From positions 1 to 64,000 of the forward strand of contig JBLNBZ010000021.1 in NCBI GenBank assembly GCA_050260355.1: 64,000 nt of DNA, read 5' to 3'. The position numbers were made by a program, and so were the translations under genes. This stretch comes from CADEFX01 sp050260355. GTDB taxonomy: Bacteria > Pseudomonadota > Alphaproteobacteria > Rhizobiales > Hyphomicrobiaceae. Numbering within the stretch: the first letter of the stretch is position 1; every line of letters starts with the position of its first letter. Below, piece by piece: positions 15,722-24,089 of this stretch. Below the pieces are notes generated by a model. It was given only the letters and a program-made list of their open reading frames with translations, did no database searches and was not told where the DNA came from.

Positions 15722-16214
15722 CGCGCTCTCCCCGAGGCTATAGCCGGCGCTTCACGTCCACTTCGTCGAGTATGCCGCCATAGAGGATCCAGACCGCAAC
15801 CCCGAACCTTATGTCCGCTGCAGGGGCGAGCCTTTAAAGGATGCAGTCCTCCTCAGCTGACCGCTTCAATTGCTAAGCCCTTACTCCGCCACTTATTTCC
15901 GCGCGCGGGGCGCATGCGCCGACGGTCCAATCGCGCTGATTGTGGCTTGAACCAGTTATGAAAAACCTGTTCAACTCCTGTCGCTCTACGCGCCATCGAC
16001 GGCATCGCTCGTGCATGCGCCTGGGATGCGAAGGGGCGGCCCGGAACCGACGCCGACACAAAAAACCTGAACCAAATGGCGTGTCGGCGTGGGCACGGGA
16101 TCAGGCCTTCTCTGTCGCTCCGTGGCAAGAAGGTACATGATCGACGTGCGCTATCGGCGCGGTCGGCTTTTTGCTAGGCGGGATCGCCTCACCAGCGAAC
16201 AAACGGGGGAACCG
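15722..16214. other. intergenic region upstream of the channel gene
   Basis: About 490 bp with no supported gene. Base composition is lower than in the flanks in places. The only clear structure is the inverted repeat at 16050-16090, listed separately. Confidence 0.5.
16050..16090. repeat. perfect 10-bp inverted repeat
   Basis: ACGCCGACAC (16050-16059) and GTGTCGGCGT (16081-16090) are exact reverse complements, separated by 21 bases that begin with an A-tract. There is no T-run after it, so it is not a typical terminator; it may be an operator or a structured leader about 125 bp upstream of the ligand-gated channel gene. Confidence 0.6.
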
Positions 16215-18530
16215 GTGAGAGTGACAGACACTATAGGCGGAAGCCGCACCCTGCTCGCACGGGGGGCAAAGGCGCGACGAGCGTGCTCGCCGCTTGCCGT
16301 TGCAATGCTCCTTGGCTGGGTGTGCCTCGCCGCAATCCTGCACGCCACACCCTCGCACGCATGGGGAGAAGCGGCTGCCGCCGGCCCGCCACCTCTCTCG
16401 GTTGCGATCTTTGTCAGCTCGCGCAAGGACCTCTGCTACGATCCCGGCGACGTGGCAGCGATCAGACGGCTCGCACGGGCCGAGCAGGAGCGTATCAACG
16501 CATCCGGAGGCATCCTGCGGCGCCGACTCGAGCTCCAGTTTCTCGACGACAATCAGCTGCCGGAGCGGACGGTCGCGAACGTCAGGGAAGCGCTCGTGAA
16601 CCCGAATACTGTAGCCATGATCGGGCTCTCCAACTCGGCGCGCGCCAAGAAGGCCTTCGACGAGCTCGGTTCCGACATCGGCGCGAGCGGCATACCGTTC
16701 CTTTCCGACATAACCGTCAACAGCATCTTTGCAAAGCTCGCCAACGTCTACACGATGCGTCCGTCGCAAGACGACGAGCGCGTCCCGGTCCTGGCACAGT
16801 TCATCAAGACCATGAACATCCGTCGGCCCGCCTTCGTGGGTGTCGCGGATGCCCTGTTCAGCTCGAGCCTGGCCGATGGCCTCAAAGCGGCGGACAAGGG
16901 CGTGAGCCTTGTTGCCGATCATCGGTTGGTCCTCGAGAACAACAAGATCGATCCGGCCGCCGTCACCGCCTTGGTGGCGGACCTCAAACAAAAAGACCCC
17001 GATCTTGTGATCCTCGCCGTCGGTTCGGCACGCGCCGCGCCGGTGTTGGCGGCATTCGCCGCCGCTGGCCTGACGCCACCGATATTTCTGATGGGCCGCA
17101 TCGAGACGCTCGTGGAAGCAAGCGCTCAGGAATATCCTGGCGACATATTCCAACTGGCGTGGGAGGACCTGCCCGGCGTTTTCAATGATCGGTTGCGCGA
17201 ACGCGTCGTTCGCAACGGCATCGAGAAATGGATCTTCGAGGGAGCCAAGATCGCCGAGGCGCCGGGATGGACATCAGGCGAGTGCAAGCCACGTCCCTCG
17301 GCCACACAGGACGTCTTCGACAGCCGAAACATGCGGGCGATCGGTCGCGGCACCCAGTACGCCGACATGGTGGCGTTGGTCGCTGACGCGCTCAAATCCG
17401 CCGACCCGGCATCGGAGGTGTCCGCGCTGCGCGCGCACCTGCTGGCCCAGCTCAAGACGGCTTATGCGGCCGGGCGCGGCGCCTTCAGGGGAAGCTTCGA
17501 GAACTGGTCGTTTAGACTGGGCTCGCGCACCGTCGACCGTGTCCCGTTCATCATCATGCGCCCGCAGGGCCTCGGAGCCTTGCAACTGGCGCCGGTGCAG
17601 TTCGTGAGACTCAGAACGGATAAGCTGCGGCGGATCGATACGCTATACGCGGACATCGATTTCATTCGGACGTTTCGCGTCGACGACAATGACAAAAGCT
17701 TTTTTGCGGACTTTTACCTGTCGATGCGCGGTCAGAACGCATCGATCGACCAGATCGACTTCGCCAACGCGTTTCTGGACGCCAAGACCAACGACCGCCA
17801 GATCAATATTCGCCAACTGCACGACGGCAGCGCGAGCGACGTCTATCCCGAAGGTATGAAGATTTATCTGGTCTCGGGAAAGTTCATGTTCGAGCCCCGT
17901 CTTGCGAGCTACCCGTTCGATACTCAGCGCTTTGCGATCAACATCCAGCCGAAGTCCAGCGACGCGCCATTCATTATTCAACCACCACCGCCTTCCCTGC
18001 GCGACAAGGCTGTGAGCACGGACGGTTGGGACCCTTCTGATCAGTACGTCGGCTACGATGGCGACTTCGTGCCGACCATCGATGCGTGGACCCTGCGGCA
18101 AAGTATTGTGCCGTTCTACAAGGCCAGCTTCGTGTGGCTGATGAAGCGGCAGGCCACCGACTACTACCTGAGGGTCGTGGTGCCGCTCGCTTTCATCCTG
18201 GTTGTTGCCTATCTCTCGATTTTCATTCCGACGATGCATTTCGAGGCAATCGTCACGATCCAGGTCACGGCATTGCTTTCCGCGGTGGCCCTGTATCTCG
18301 CCCTGCCGAAGCTTGACGCGGACGGTGCCACGATGTCGGACAGGATCTTCCTGTTCCTCTACATGGCGGTCAGCTTGATGATCGGCATCTCGATCCTGAG
18401 GGTAAATCGCCGTGTGGAGAGCTCTTCCTGGCTGAAGAGAGCGCTGCGCCTCACGCATGTTGCGCTCATCCCGGCACTGGTGGCGGCCATGGCGGTCTAC
18501 GTCTATCGCGCTAGCCTTGGCGAGGGCTGA
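16215..18530 (+). CDS. periplasmic-binding-protein/pentameric ligand-gated ion channel fusion
   Basis: A 771-residue membrane protein with four parts (numbered from the GTG at 16215). Residues 1-49 are a signal peptide. About 60-415 are a type 1 periplasmic binding domain of the branched-chain amino-acid/ANF receptor kind. About 470-640 are a beta-sandwich with the Pro-loop SYPFDTQRF (P567) and no Cys-loop cysteines. Four helices follow at about 650-671, 676-698, 708-730 and 745-765. The first helix (YYLRVVVPLAFILVV) has the M1 proline, and a LPKL...TMSDR turn precedes M3, as in GLIC and ELIC. The architecture predicts a homopentameric inner-membrane channel gated by periplasmic ligands, with an extra small-molecule sensor. 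GTG 16215 is chosen because it follows GGGGGA and gives a normal signal peptide; ATG 16137 is an alternative. Pore selectivity cannot be read safely. Confidence 0.85.
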   Translation: MRVTDTIGGSRTLLARGAKARRACSPLAVAMLLGWVCLAAILHATPSHAWGEAAAAGPPPLSVAIFVSSRKDLCYDPGDVAAIRRLARAEQERINASGGILRRRLELQFLDDNQLPERTVANVREALVNPNTVAMIGLSNSARAKKAFDELGSDIGASGIPFLSDITVNSIFAKLANVYTMRPSQDDERVPVLAQFIKTMNIRRPAFVGVADALFSSSLADGLKAADKGVSLVADHRLVLENNKIDPAAVTALVADLKQKDPDLVILAVGSARAAPVLAAFAAAGLTPPIFLMGRIETLVEASAQEYPGDIFQLAWEDLPGVFNDRLRERVVRNGIEKWIFEGAKIAEAPGWTSGECKPRPSATQDVFDSRNMRAIGRGTQYADMVALVADALKSADPASEVSALRAHLLAQLKTAYAAGRGAFRGSFENWSFRLGSRTVDRVPFIIMRPQGLGALQLAPVQFVRLRTDKLRRIDTLYADIDFIRTFRVDDNDKSFFADFYLSMRGQNASIDQIDFANAFLDAKTNDRQINIRQLHDGSASDVYPEGMKIYLVSGKFMFEPRLASYPFDTQRFAINIQPKSSDAPFIIQPPPPSLRDKAVSTDGWDPSDQYVGYDGDFVPTIDAWTLRQSIVPFYKASFVWLMKRQATDYYLRVVVPLAFILVVAYLSIFIPTMHFEAIVTIQVTALLSAVALYLALPKLDADGATMSDRIFLFLYMAVSLMIGISILRVNRRVESSSWLKRALRLTHVALIPALVAAMAVYVYRASLGEG

Positions 18531-18693
18531 GAGGCATGGGGCGAACCTGACTTCGCAACGATATGACAGCGGTCAGGTGTAACAAGGAGCTGCATGGATC
18601 TGGCCGCGAGCCCGGAATTTCACCGAACTTGGAAAGTGCCCGCTCTCGGCCGGCCACTTGACCGGCAGCTCGATAGCGGCCACGGCTCTCTCG

Positions 18694-18903
18694 CTATGCA
18701 ATTCGCGCCGGCCTTGGTGCGGGTCTTTCCTCGATTGCCATCCGCCCATCTCGTATCTTCCACACGTGTTTTTTGCCACATTCGAGACAGGCCACTTCAA
18801 TCTCTTTGTCGGGCATTTCCTTGAGCATCGCTTGGCCGCGGACGACCGCCACCGGGACAGGGCGTTGCGTTGCCGGGCAGGTGAACACGAGCAAAACGCT
18901 CAT
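18694..18903 (-). CDS. small zinc-ribbon-like protein
   Basis: A 69-residue protein with FTCPATQRPVPV near the N-terminus and VACLECGKKHVWKIRDG later (cysteines 9, 39, 42, histidine 46), the pattern of short zinc-ribbon-like proteins common in rhizobia. The ATG at 18903 has an excellent GGAGG ribosome site five bases upstream, the main evidence that it is expressed. No function is known. It is convergent with the channel gene. Confidence 0.6.
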   Translation of the reverse strand: MSVLLVFTCPATQRPVPVAVVRGQAMLKEMPDKEIEVACLECGKKHVWKIRDGRMAIEERPAPRPARIA

Positions 18904-19141
18904 CGATGCCTCCCTCGCTCAGAACCTCACTGGAACTTGGTTATCGCCAGGGCCAATTAACAGAGGGCGCCGACGTTCATGACGGGCGAGGCGCCGGCAG
19001 CGCGAGACCGTTCATTCACGCTCCAAGGCACAGGCAGGCGCCTTGATGCTCGTCAATGTATGTATCGCTTGAATGTGGTCAACGAGTTCCACCCCGGCAC
19101 CGCAAATCAATCGTCATGTGCCACGGTGAGAAAGGTGATCA

Positions 19142-19318
19142 ATGACCAAGCTCTTGGAACTTACGACAGAAGACGGGTTCGCAGCCCTTATCAACCTCGA
19201 CAACGTGACCAAGATGGTCGATGGCGAGGACGATGAGCTCACGACGGTGTACTTCACGGGGGGTGACGAGCTCGAGGTGAAGGAGCGTGTGAAGGCGATT
19301 GTCGAGAAGGCGCGCTAG
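19142..19318 (+). CDS. small acidic protein, FlbD-like pattern
   Basis: A 58-residue acidic protein (starts MTKLLELTTEDGFAALINL, ends ERVKAIVEKAR) with an AAGG ribosome site upstream. The pattern of alternating hydrophobic beta-strands, INLDNVTKM then a turn, TTVYFTGGDELEVKE and a final helix resembles the small FlbD/LytTR-like beta fold, but no flagellar gene is nearby and the likeness is only in pattern. Codon use is consistent with a real gene. Function unknown. Confidence 0.55.
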   Translation: MTKLLELTTEDGFAALINLDNVTKMVDGEDDELTTVYFTGGDELEVKERVKAIVEKAR

Positions 19319-19351
19319 CATTCTGACAACAACGATGCCGAAGCAGGCAGA

Positions 19352-19555
19352 TCAGGCGCCAGCAGCGCGCGGCTCATAGGCCTTGCTGATCGTCGCGATC
19401 GCCTTGGCATCGAGCCCAGTCTCGAGGGTCGCAACCGCGGCATCGACATGCTCCGGCCGCGTCGCGCCGAAGATGGGCGCGATCACCCCGCGACGCGACA
19501 GAGTCCAGGCCAGCGCCGCCTGGGCGGGCGCCAGCCCGCGCTTGGCTGCGCAGCG
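19352..19555 (-). pseudogene. C-terminal remnant of an aldo/keto reductase
   Basis: The minus strand encodes about 67 residues matching the C-terminus of aldo/keto reductases (PAQAALAWTLSRRGVIAPI, then GATRPEHVDAAVATLE, ending before a stop at 19352-19354). The upstream four-fifths of the enzyme, including the catalytic tetrad, is missing: beyond about 19555 the homology ends and a fragment in the opposite orientation begins. This is a truncated pseudogene. Confidence 0.75.
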
Positions 19556-19633
19556 CTACGCGACAGCGTGCAAGGCTTCGAGTGGATTCCCGACCAGGTC
19601 CCGCGGTTCCGGGACCTGTGGAAGAAGAAATGA
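19556..19633 (+). pseudogene. C-terminal fragment of an unidentified protein
   Basis: The plus strand reads SVQGFEWIPDQVPRFRDLW followed by three lysines and a stop at 19631-19633. It looks like a natural protein C-terminus but has no start; in-frame sequence upstream is antisense to the aldo/keto reductase remnant. It was probably joined to that remnant by a deletion. The parent family was not recognised. The following 160 bp up to rnhB hold only a GC-rich hairpin (about 19662-19688). Confidence 0.35.
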
Positions 19634-19793
19634 GATGCCAACCGCACTCAGACGCAGGCATAGGAGGCCGCAGCATTGCTGCCGCGGCCTGATCACCATG
19701 AGGAGGCTCCGTGCATTCTCCGCAAGCCGCTAGCCGCGCTCTATTCCGGAGGGAACATCTGCGTCATTGATGGTTTTGCCGCGACGCCCGGCA

Positions 19794-20621
19794 TCAGCCC
19801 GCTTGCGAGCCCGCATTCGGGTTCGGCCATGGCGGAAGCGGCGGGAGGCCGAGGACTGCGCGCACCGGCGCGAACGAGCGGCGGTGGACCGGAGAGGCGC
19901 CGAGCTGCCCGAGCGCGGCCAGGTGCTCGCGGACAGGATAGCCCTTGTGCTTCGCGAAGCCGTAGCCCGGATGCTCCGCATCCAGTTTGTGCATGAGGGC
20001 GTCACGGGCGGTTTTTGCCAGGATCGAGGCGGCCGCAATGGTCAAGCTCTTGCAATCACCCTTGACGATGGACTGCTGGGGTATCGGCAGCTCCTTGAGA
20101 CGCCGCGCGTCGAGCAGCACGTGCTCTGGTGCAACCGCGAGTCCCTCGACCGCGCGGCGCATGGCCAGCAGGCCGGCCCAGTAAATGTTGAGGCTGTCGA
20201 TCTCCTCGACCTCGGCGAAACCGACCGACCACGCGACGGCGGTCTCCTTGATTTCCACGGCGAGCCGATCGCGGGCCGCTGCATCCAGCTTCTTCGAGTC
20301 ATCGACGCCCGGTATTCGCGATCCCGGCGCGAACACGACAGCGGCTGCCGACACCGGACCTGCCAGCGGACTCATGCCCGCTTCGTCGACGCCGGCCACG
20401 TGCAGCACGCCGGAAGCCCAGAGCGTGCTCTCATAGCGAAGCAGCTTGCGCAGGCGTTGCCCTTCTGAGCGGTTTGCAAACCGCCGTCGCCTTACGGCAT
20501 CCAAGATTGCCTTGGCGCCCGGCCGCGGATCCGCCTCCAGGGCAACCTCTGTCGCCGCATCGAGGGGGCGACCCTCGATCACGTACCGGAGCCGAATCTG
20601 CGCTAGCGCAAGGCGTGTCAC
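19794..20621 (-). CDS. rnhB: ribonuclease HII, variant motif
   Basis: A 275-residue type 2 RNase H, which removes ribonucleotides and RNA primers from DNA. All four catalytic acids are present: D79 and E80 (GVDEAG), D171 (LLDAR) and D207 (AKTARD); DSKKL and GYGFAKHKGY are also typical. The canonical GRG junction-recognition motif, however, reads G-M-S (residues 82-84). An N-terminal extension of about 70 residues precedes the domain, as in other alphaproteobacterial versions. GTG 20621 is chosen because the protein then begins TRLALAQIRLRY like its relatives. Confidence 0.88.
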   Translation of the reverse strand: MTRLALAQIRLRYVIEGRPLDAATEVALEADPRPGAKAILDAVRRRRFANRSEGQRLRKLLRYESTLWASGVLHVAGVDEAGMSPLAGPVSAAAVVFAPGSRIPGVDDSKKLDAAARDRLAVEIKETAVAWSVGFAEVEEIDSLNIYWAGLLAMRRAVEGLAVAPEHVLLDARRLKELPIPQQSIVKGDCKSLTIAAASILAKTARDALMHKLDAEHPGYGFAKHKGYPVREHLAALGQLGASPVHRRSFAPVRAVLGLPPLPPWPNPNAGSQAG

Positions 20622-20788
20622 GAGCCGAAATCTAGCCGGAAATTCCGGCCAGACAATCGTCAACGCGCCGCAACGGGTTGGCCAGCCGGGACCAAAGGTA
20701 GCGGTTGACCTAGCCGACACCAGTGTCTGGCGGGGCTGGCATGCCGGTCAGCGCCGATCCTCGCCGAGATTAATGAGGCGCACCTGCG

Positions 20789-22282
20789 TCACGGAGTGGT
20801 GAGATTCACCGTCACGTTCTTCCGCTGGGTGAAGCTGTCGAGCATGCCCTCGAGGGAGAACTCCCGGCCGATGCCGCTCTGCTTGACCCCGCCGTAAGAG
20901 TGTCCGGGACTCTGGCCGAGGCCTTGATTGACCTGAACCCATCCCGCCTCGATGCTGTGCGCTGCGCGCAGGGCCCGGGCGATGTCGTGCGTCCACACAT
21001 AGGCGGCGAGGCCGTAGTGCGTATCGTTGGCCATGCGGATCACGTCTGCCTCATCGGTCCAGCGGATTGCGACCAGCACCGGACCGAAGATCTCTTCCCG
21101 CGCCAGGCGCCAGTCGTTGGCGGCATTGGCGAACACGGTCGGAATGGCAAAGTAGCCTTTGGACAAGGGGCCGGTCGCCGGCGGCAGTCCGCCGAACAGC
21201 AGCTTGCTGCCCGGCTGCTTCATGCCGTCTTCAACGTAGCCGCACACCTTCTTGAACTGCTTCTCATTGATGATCGCGCCGACGTCCGTTGCTTCATCCA
21301 ACGGATCGCCAATCCGGAGCTTCGTCGTTTTGGCGGCAAGCGACGACAGGAAGTTGTCGAAGATATCGGCATGCAGAAACAGGCGCGATCCTGCCGTGCA
21401 GGACTGACTCTGCCGCGTAAAGCGCATGGCGGCGATAATGCCGTCCACGACCCAATCCTCATTGGCGTCCGGATACACGATGGAAGGGCTCTTGCCGCCG
21501 AGCTCGAGCGATACGGGCACGATGCGCTCGGATGCGGCACGCATGATGAGCTTGCCGACTTCGGTCGACCCGGTGAACGAGAGCTTGCGAATGCCCGGAT
21601 GCGTCGAGAGTGCGGCTCCCGCCTCCTCGCCATACCCCGTTATGACGTTGAGCACGCCCTTCGGCAGGTGGTCCTGGCAAATGCGAGCCACCCAAAGCAC
21701 GCCCAGAGGGGCATCCTCAGCCGCTTTCAGAACCAGCGTGTTGCCGGCGCAAAGGGCCGGCGCAATCTTCAACGTGGCGAGGAGCACGGGCGCATTCCAA
21801 GGGATGATGGCGCCGACGACGCCGATGGGCTCACGCCGCGTATAGCTCAGCACATGTTCGCCGAGCGGGATGGTCTCGCCCTTCAGCTCGCTAGCGAGCC
21901 CGCCGAAATAGCGCAGAATGTCGACCACGCTTTTTGCTTCCGGCCGCGCCTGGGTGCGGATGGCGTTCCCGGTCTCCTCGGCAATGATGCGCGCGAGCTC
22001 CTCCACCCGCGGCTCGATGGCATCCGCGATCTTCTGAAGCATACGGCCGCGCTCGCGCGGGATCACCCTGCTCCAGGTCACAAAGGCTGCTGTCGCGGCT
22101 TTCACAGCCCGATCGACGTCCTCCGCACCACCGCGAGCAACGCGCGCGATGATCTGTCGATTGCCTGGCGACTCGACCGCGATGTCCTGTCCCGACAAGG
22201 CGTCGACCCAGTCGCCGTCGATCAGCATCGGCTCGCGCCTGATTCCGGAATTCGCCATCGCTGCACTCGCAGTCGCTGTCAT
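20789..22282 (-). CDS. NAD(P)+-dependent aldehyde dehydrogenase
   Basis: A 497-residue ALDH superfamily enzyme. Catalytic C295 (QSQSCTAGS), general base E260 (SLELGGKSP), N163 (PWNAP) and the Rossmann motif FTGSTEVGK are intact. The sequence is of the broad betaine/aminoaldehyde-aromatic aldehyde class; the exact substrate is not predictable. It is the last gene of a same-strand set with a second ALDH (145 bp upstream) and an SDR, suggesting a catabolic group that oxidises an alcohol or aldehyde intermediate. Confidence 0.92.
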   Translation of the reverse strand: MTATASAAMANSGIRREPMLIDGDWVDALSGQDIAVESPGNRQIIARVARGGAEDVDRAVKAATAAFVTWSRVIPRERGRMLQKIADAIEPRVEELARIIAEETGNAIRTQARPEAKSVVDILRYFGGLASELKGETIPLGEHVLSYTRREPIGVVGAIIPWNAPVLLATLKIAPALCAGNTLVLKAAEDAPLGVLWVARICQDHLPKGVLNVITGYGEEAGAALSTHPGIRKLSFTGSTEVGKLIMRAASERIVPVSLELGGKSPSIVYPDANEDWVVDGIIAAMRFTRQSQSCTAGSRLFLHADIFDNFLSSLAAKTTKLRIGDPLDEATDVGAIINEKQFKKVCGYVEDGMKQPGSKLLFGGLPPATGPLSKGYFAIPTVFANAANDWRLAREEIFGPVLVAIRWTDEADVIRMANDTHYGLAAYVWTHDIARALRAAHSIEAGWVQVNQGLGQSPGHSYGGVKQSGIGREFSLEGMLDSFTQRKNVTVNLTTP

Positions 22283-22427
22283 TTGGGTTTCCTTTCCTCG
22301 CGTCAGTTGGTCCCGCTAACCGATGCGGTCTCTTGGATCAAGTACGTTGCGGTTGCGCCCAAGCTTGGCCTCGCCCGGATGCAGGCGCACCTAGCTCGCG
22401 CCCGACCCGGGCTCGCAGGGTGAAGCC

Positions 22428-23858
22428 TCAAGCAGCGGCAAATCCCGCAATCGCCTTCACCTCCAGGTATTCCTCGAGACCATAGCGACCCCATTCGCGA
22501 CCATTGCCCGACTGCTTGTAACCGCCAAACGGCGCGGCTCTGTCGTTCGGAACGCCGTTGAGATTGACGTTGCCGGCGCGCAACTCGCGCGCGACCTTGC
22601 GGGCTCGCTCGATGTTGCCGGACCAGACATAGCCCGCCAGTCCATAGGGCGTGTCGTTGGCGATGCGCACCGCCTCCGCCTCATCCCCATAGCCGATGAT
22701 GGACAATACGGGGCCGAAAACCTCTTCGCGCGCGATCGTCATATCGTTGGTCACGTCGGCAAAGACGGTCGGGCGCACGTAGTAGCCCTTGTTCAATCCG
22801 TCCGGACGGCCAAGGCCGCCGGCCACCAGCGTCGCACCCTCATCGATACCCTTCTTGATCAGGCCCTGAATCTTGTCCCACTGGGTTTTGTTGACGACCG
22901 GCCCGAGCGTAGTGCCGTCTGCCCTGGGATCACCCACCTTGGTCCTCTCGGCAACGGCCTTGGCGATCGAGGCCGCCTCCTGCATCTTCACGCGCGGGAC
23001 CAGCATGCGCGTCGGTGCATTGCACGACTGGCCTGAATTGTTGAAGCAGTGGGCCGCGCCGCCGGTCACAGCCTTCTGCAGGTCGGCGTCGTCGAGAATG
23101 ATGTTCGGGGACTTGCCGCCGAGCTCCTGGGTCACACGCTTGACCGTGGGCGCCGCGCGTTGCGCCACGTCGATGCCCGCGCGCGTCGAGCCGGTGAAAG
23201 AGATCATGTCGATATCGGGATGAGAGCTGAGCGCAACCCCGACCTCGGCGCCGAGGCCATTGATGAGGTTGAATACGCCGGCCGGCACGCCAGCCTCGTT
23301 CAGGATCTCGGCGAAGATCAGGGCCGAGCTGGGCGTGAACTCGGAGGGCTTCAAGATCATCGTGCAACCTGCTGCCAACGCCGGGGCCACCTTGCAGGTG
23401 ATCTGGTTCAAGGGCCAATTCCATGGCGTGATCATGCCAATGACGCCCACGGGCTCGCGAGCGACCATGGCAGACCCGATCCTCTCCTCGAACTCGTAGG
23501 ATTTGAGCACGTCTATGGTCGTCATGATGTGGCCGAGACCGGCCCCGGCCTGCGCCCGCTCGGCGAGGGTAATGGGTGCGCCCATTTCATCGGAGATTGC
23601 CGAGCCGACATCCTTGATGCGCCGCTTATAGATCTCCGCGATGCGGGTGAGCAGTGCGACCCGCTCGTCTTTCGTCGTGCGCGAGAAGGTCTGGAATGCG
23701 CGCCGTGCAGCGGCGACCGCCTTGTCCACGTCGGCCTTGGAGCCGAGCGCGATCTCATACATTGTCTCTTCCGTCGCCGGATTGACGACGGGCCACGTCT
23801 TCCTCGCCGCGGGCTCGACCCAGGTGCCATCGATGTAGAACTGCATGCGATTTGTCAT
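22428..23858 (-). CDS. aldehyde dehydrogenase family protein
   Basis: A 476-residue ALDH paralogue with catalytic C279 (SGQSCNAPT), E245 (TQELGGKSP), N147 (PWNWP) and FTGSTRAG. It belongs to a different subgroup from its neighbour; the NAPTR context is common in enzymes acting on hydroxylated or aromatic aldehydes. The ATG at 23858 follows AGAAGGG. The 231 bp between it and the SDR gene carry no recognised gene. Confidence 0.92.
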   Translation of the reverse strand: MTNRMQFYIDGTWVEPAARKTWPVVNPATEETMYEIALGSKADVDKAVAAARRAFQTFSRTTKDERVALLTRIAEIYKRRIKDVGSAISDEMGAPITLAERAQAGAGLGHIMTTIDVLKSYEFEERIGSAMVAREPVGVIGMITPWNWPLNQITCKVAPALAAGCTMILKPSEFTPSSALIFAEILNEAGVPAGVFNLINGLGAEVGVALSSHPDIDMISFTGSTRAGIDVAQRAAPTVKRVTQELGGKSPNIILDDADLQKAVTGGAAHCFNNSGQSCNAPTRMLVPRVKMQEAASIAKAVAERTKVGDPRADGTTLGPVVNKTQWDKIQGLIKKGIDEGATLVAGGLGRPDGLNKGYYVRPTVFADVTNDMTIAREEVFGPVLSIIGYGDEAEAVRIANDTPYGLAGYVWSGNIERARKVARELRAGNVNLNGVPNDRAAPFGGYKQSGNGREWGRYGLEEYLEVKAIAGFAAA

Positions 23859-24089
23859 GATCAGACCCTTCTCGCGTGAATAGGCTGCAAGCTCCGGAGA
23901 AAGTCGACGGCGAATACCTTCACCTGTTGCTATGGGGGCTAGTAGAGCCGCTTTCAACGGCCTCGACGACCATCTTCCGTGTCGCCTCGACCCGACGATA
24001 TATCTGAATGGGAATAACAACAATCGCCGAGTGAGAGCAAGCTACCCCTGGCCCTGCTGGACCCCACGCACGAGCTCGATAGCCGGGGC

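Noticed and set aside
15853..16140. Short frames on both strands upstream of the channel gene
   Set aside because: Overlapping, motif-free and without ribosome sites; the region is better treated as intergenic.
18545..18578. ACCTGAC/GTCAGGT inverted repeat just after the channel gene
   Set aside because: The 7-bp stem has a 20-base loop and no T-run, so it is not convincing as a terminator and could be chance.
18594..18824. Plus-strand 76-codon frame with an AAGGAG site after the channel gene
   Set aside because: Despite the ribosome-like site, the peptide shows no protein-like pattern and overlaps the better supported zinc-ribbon gene on the other strand.
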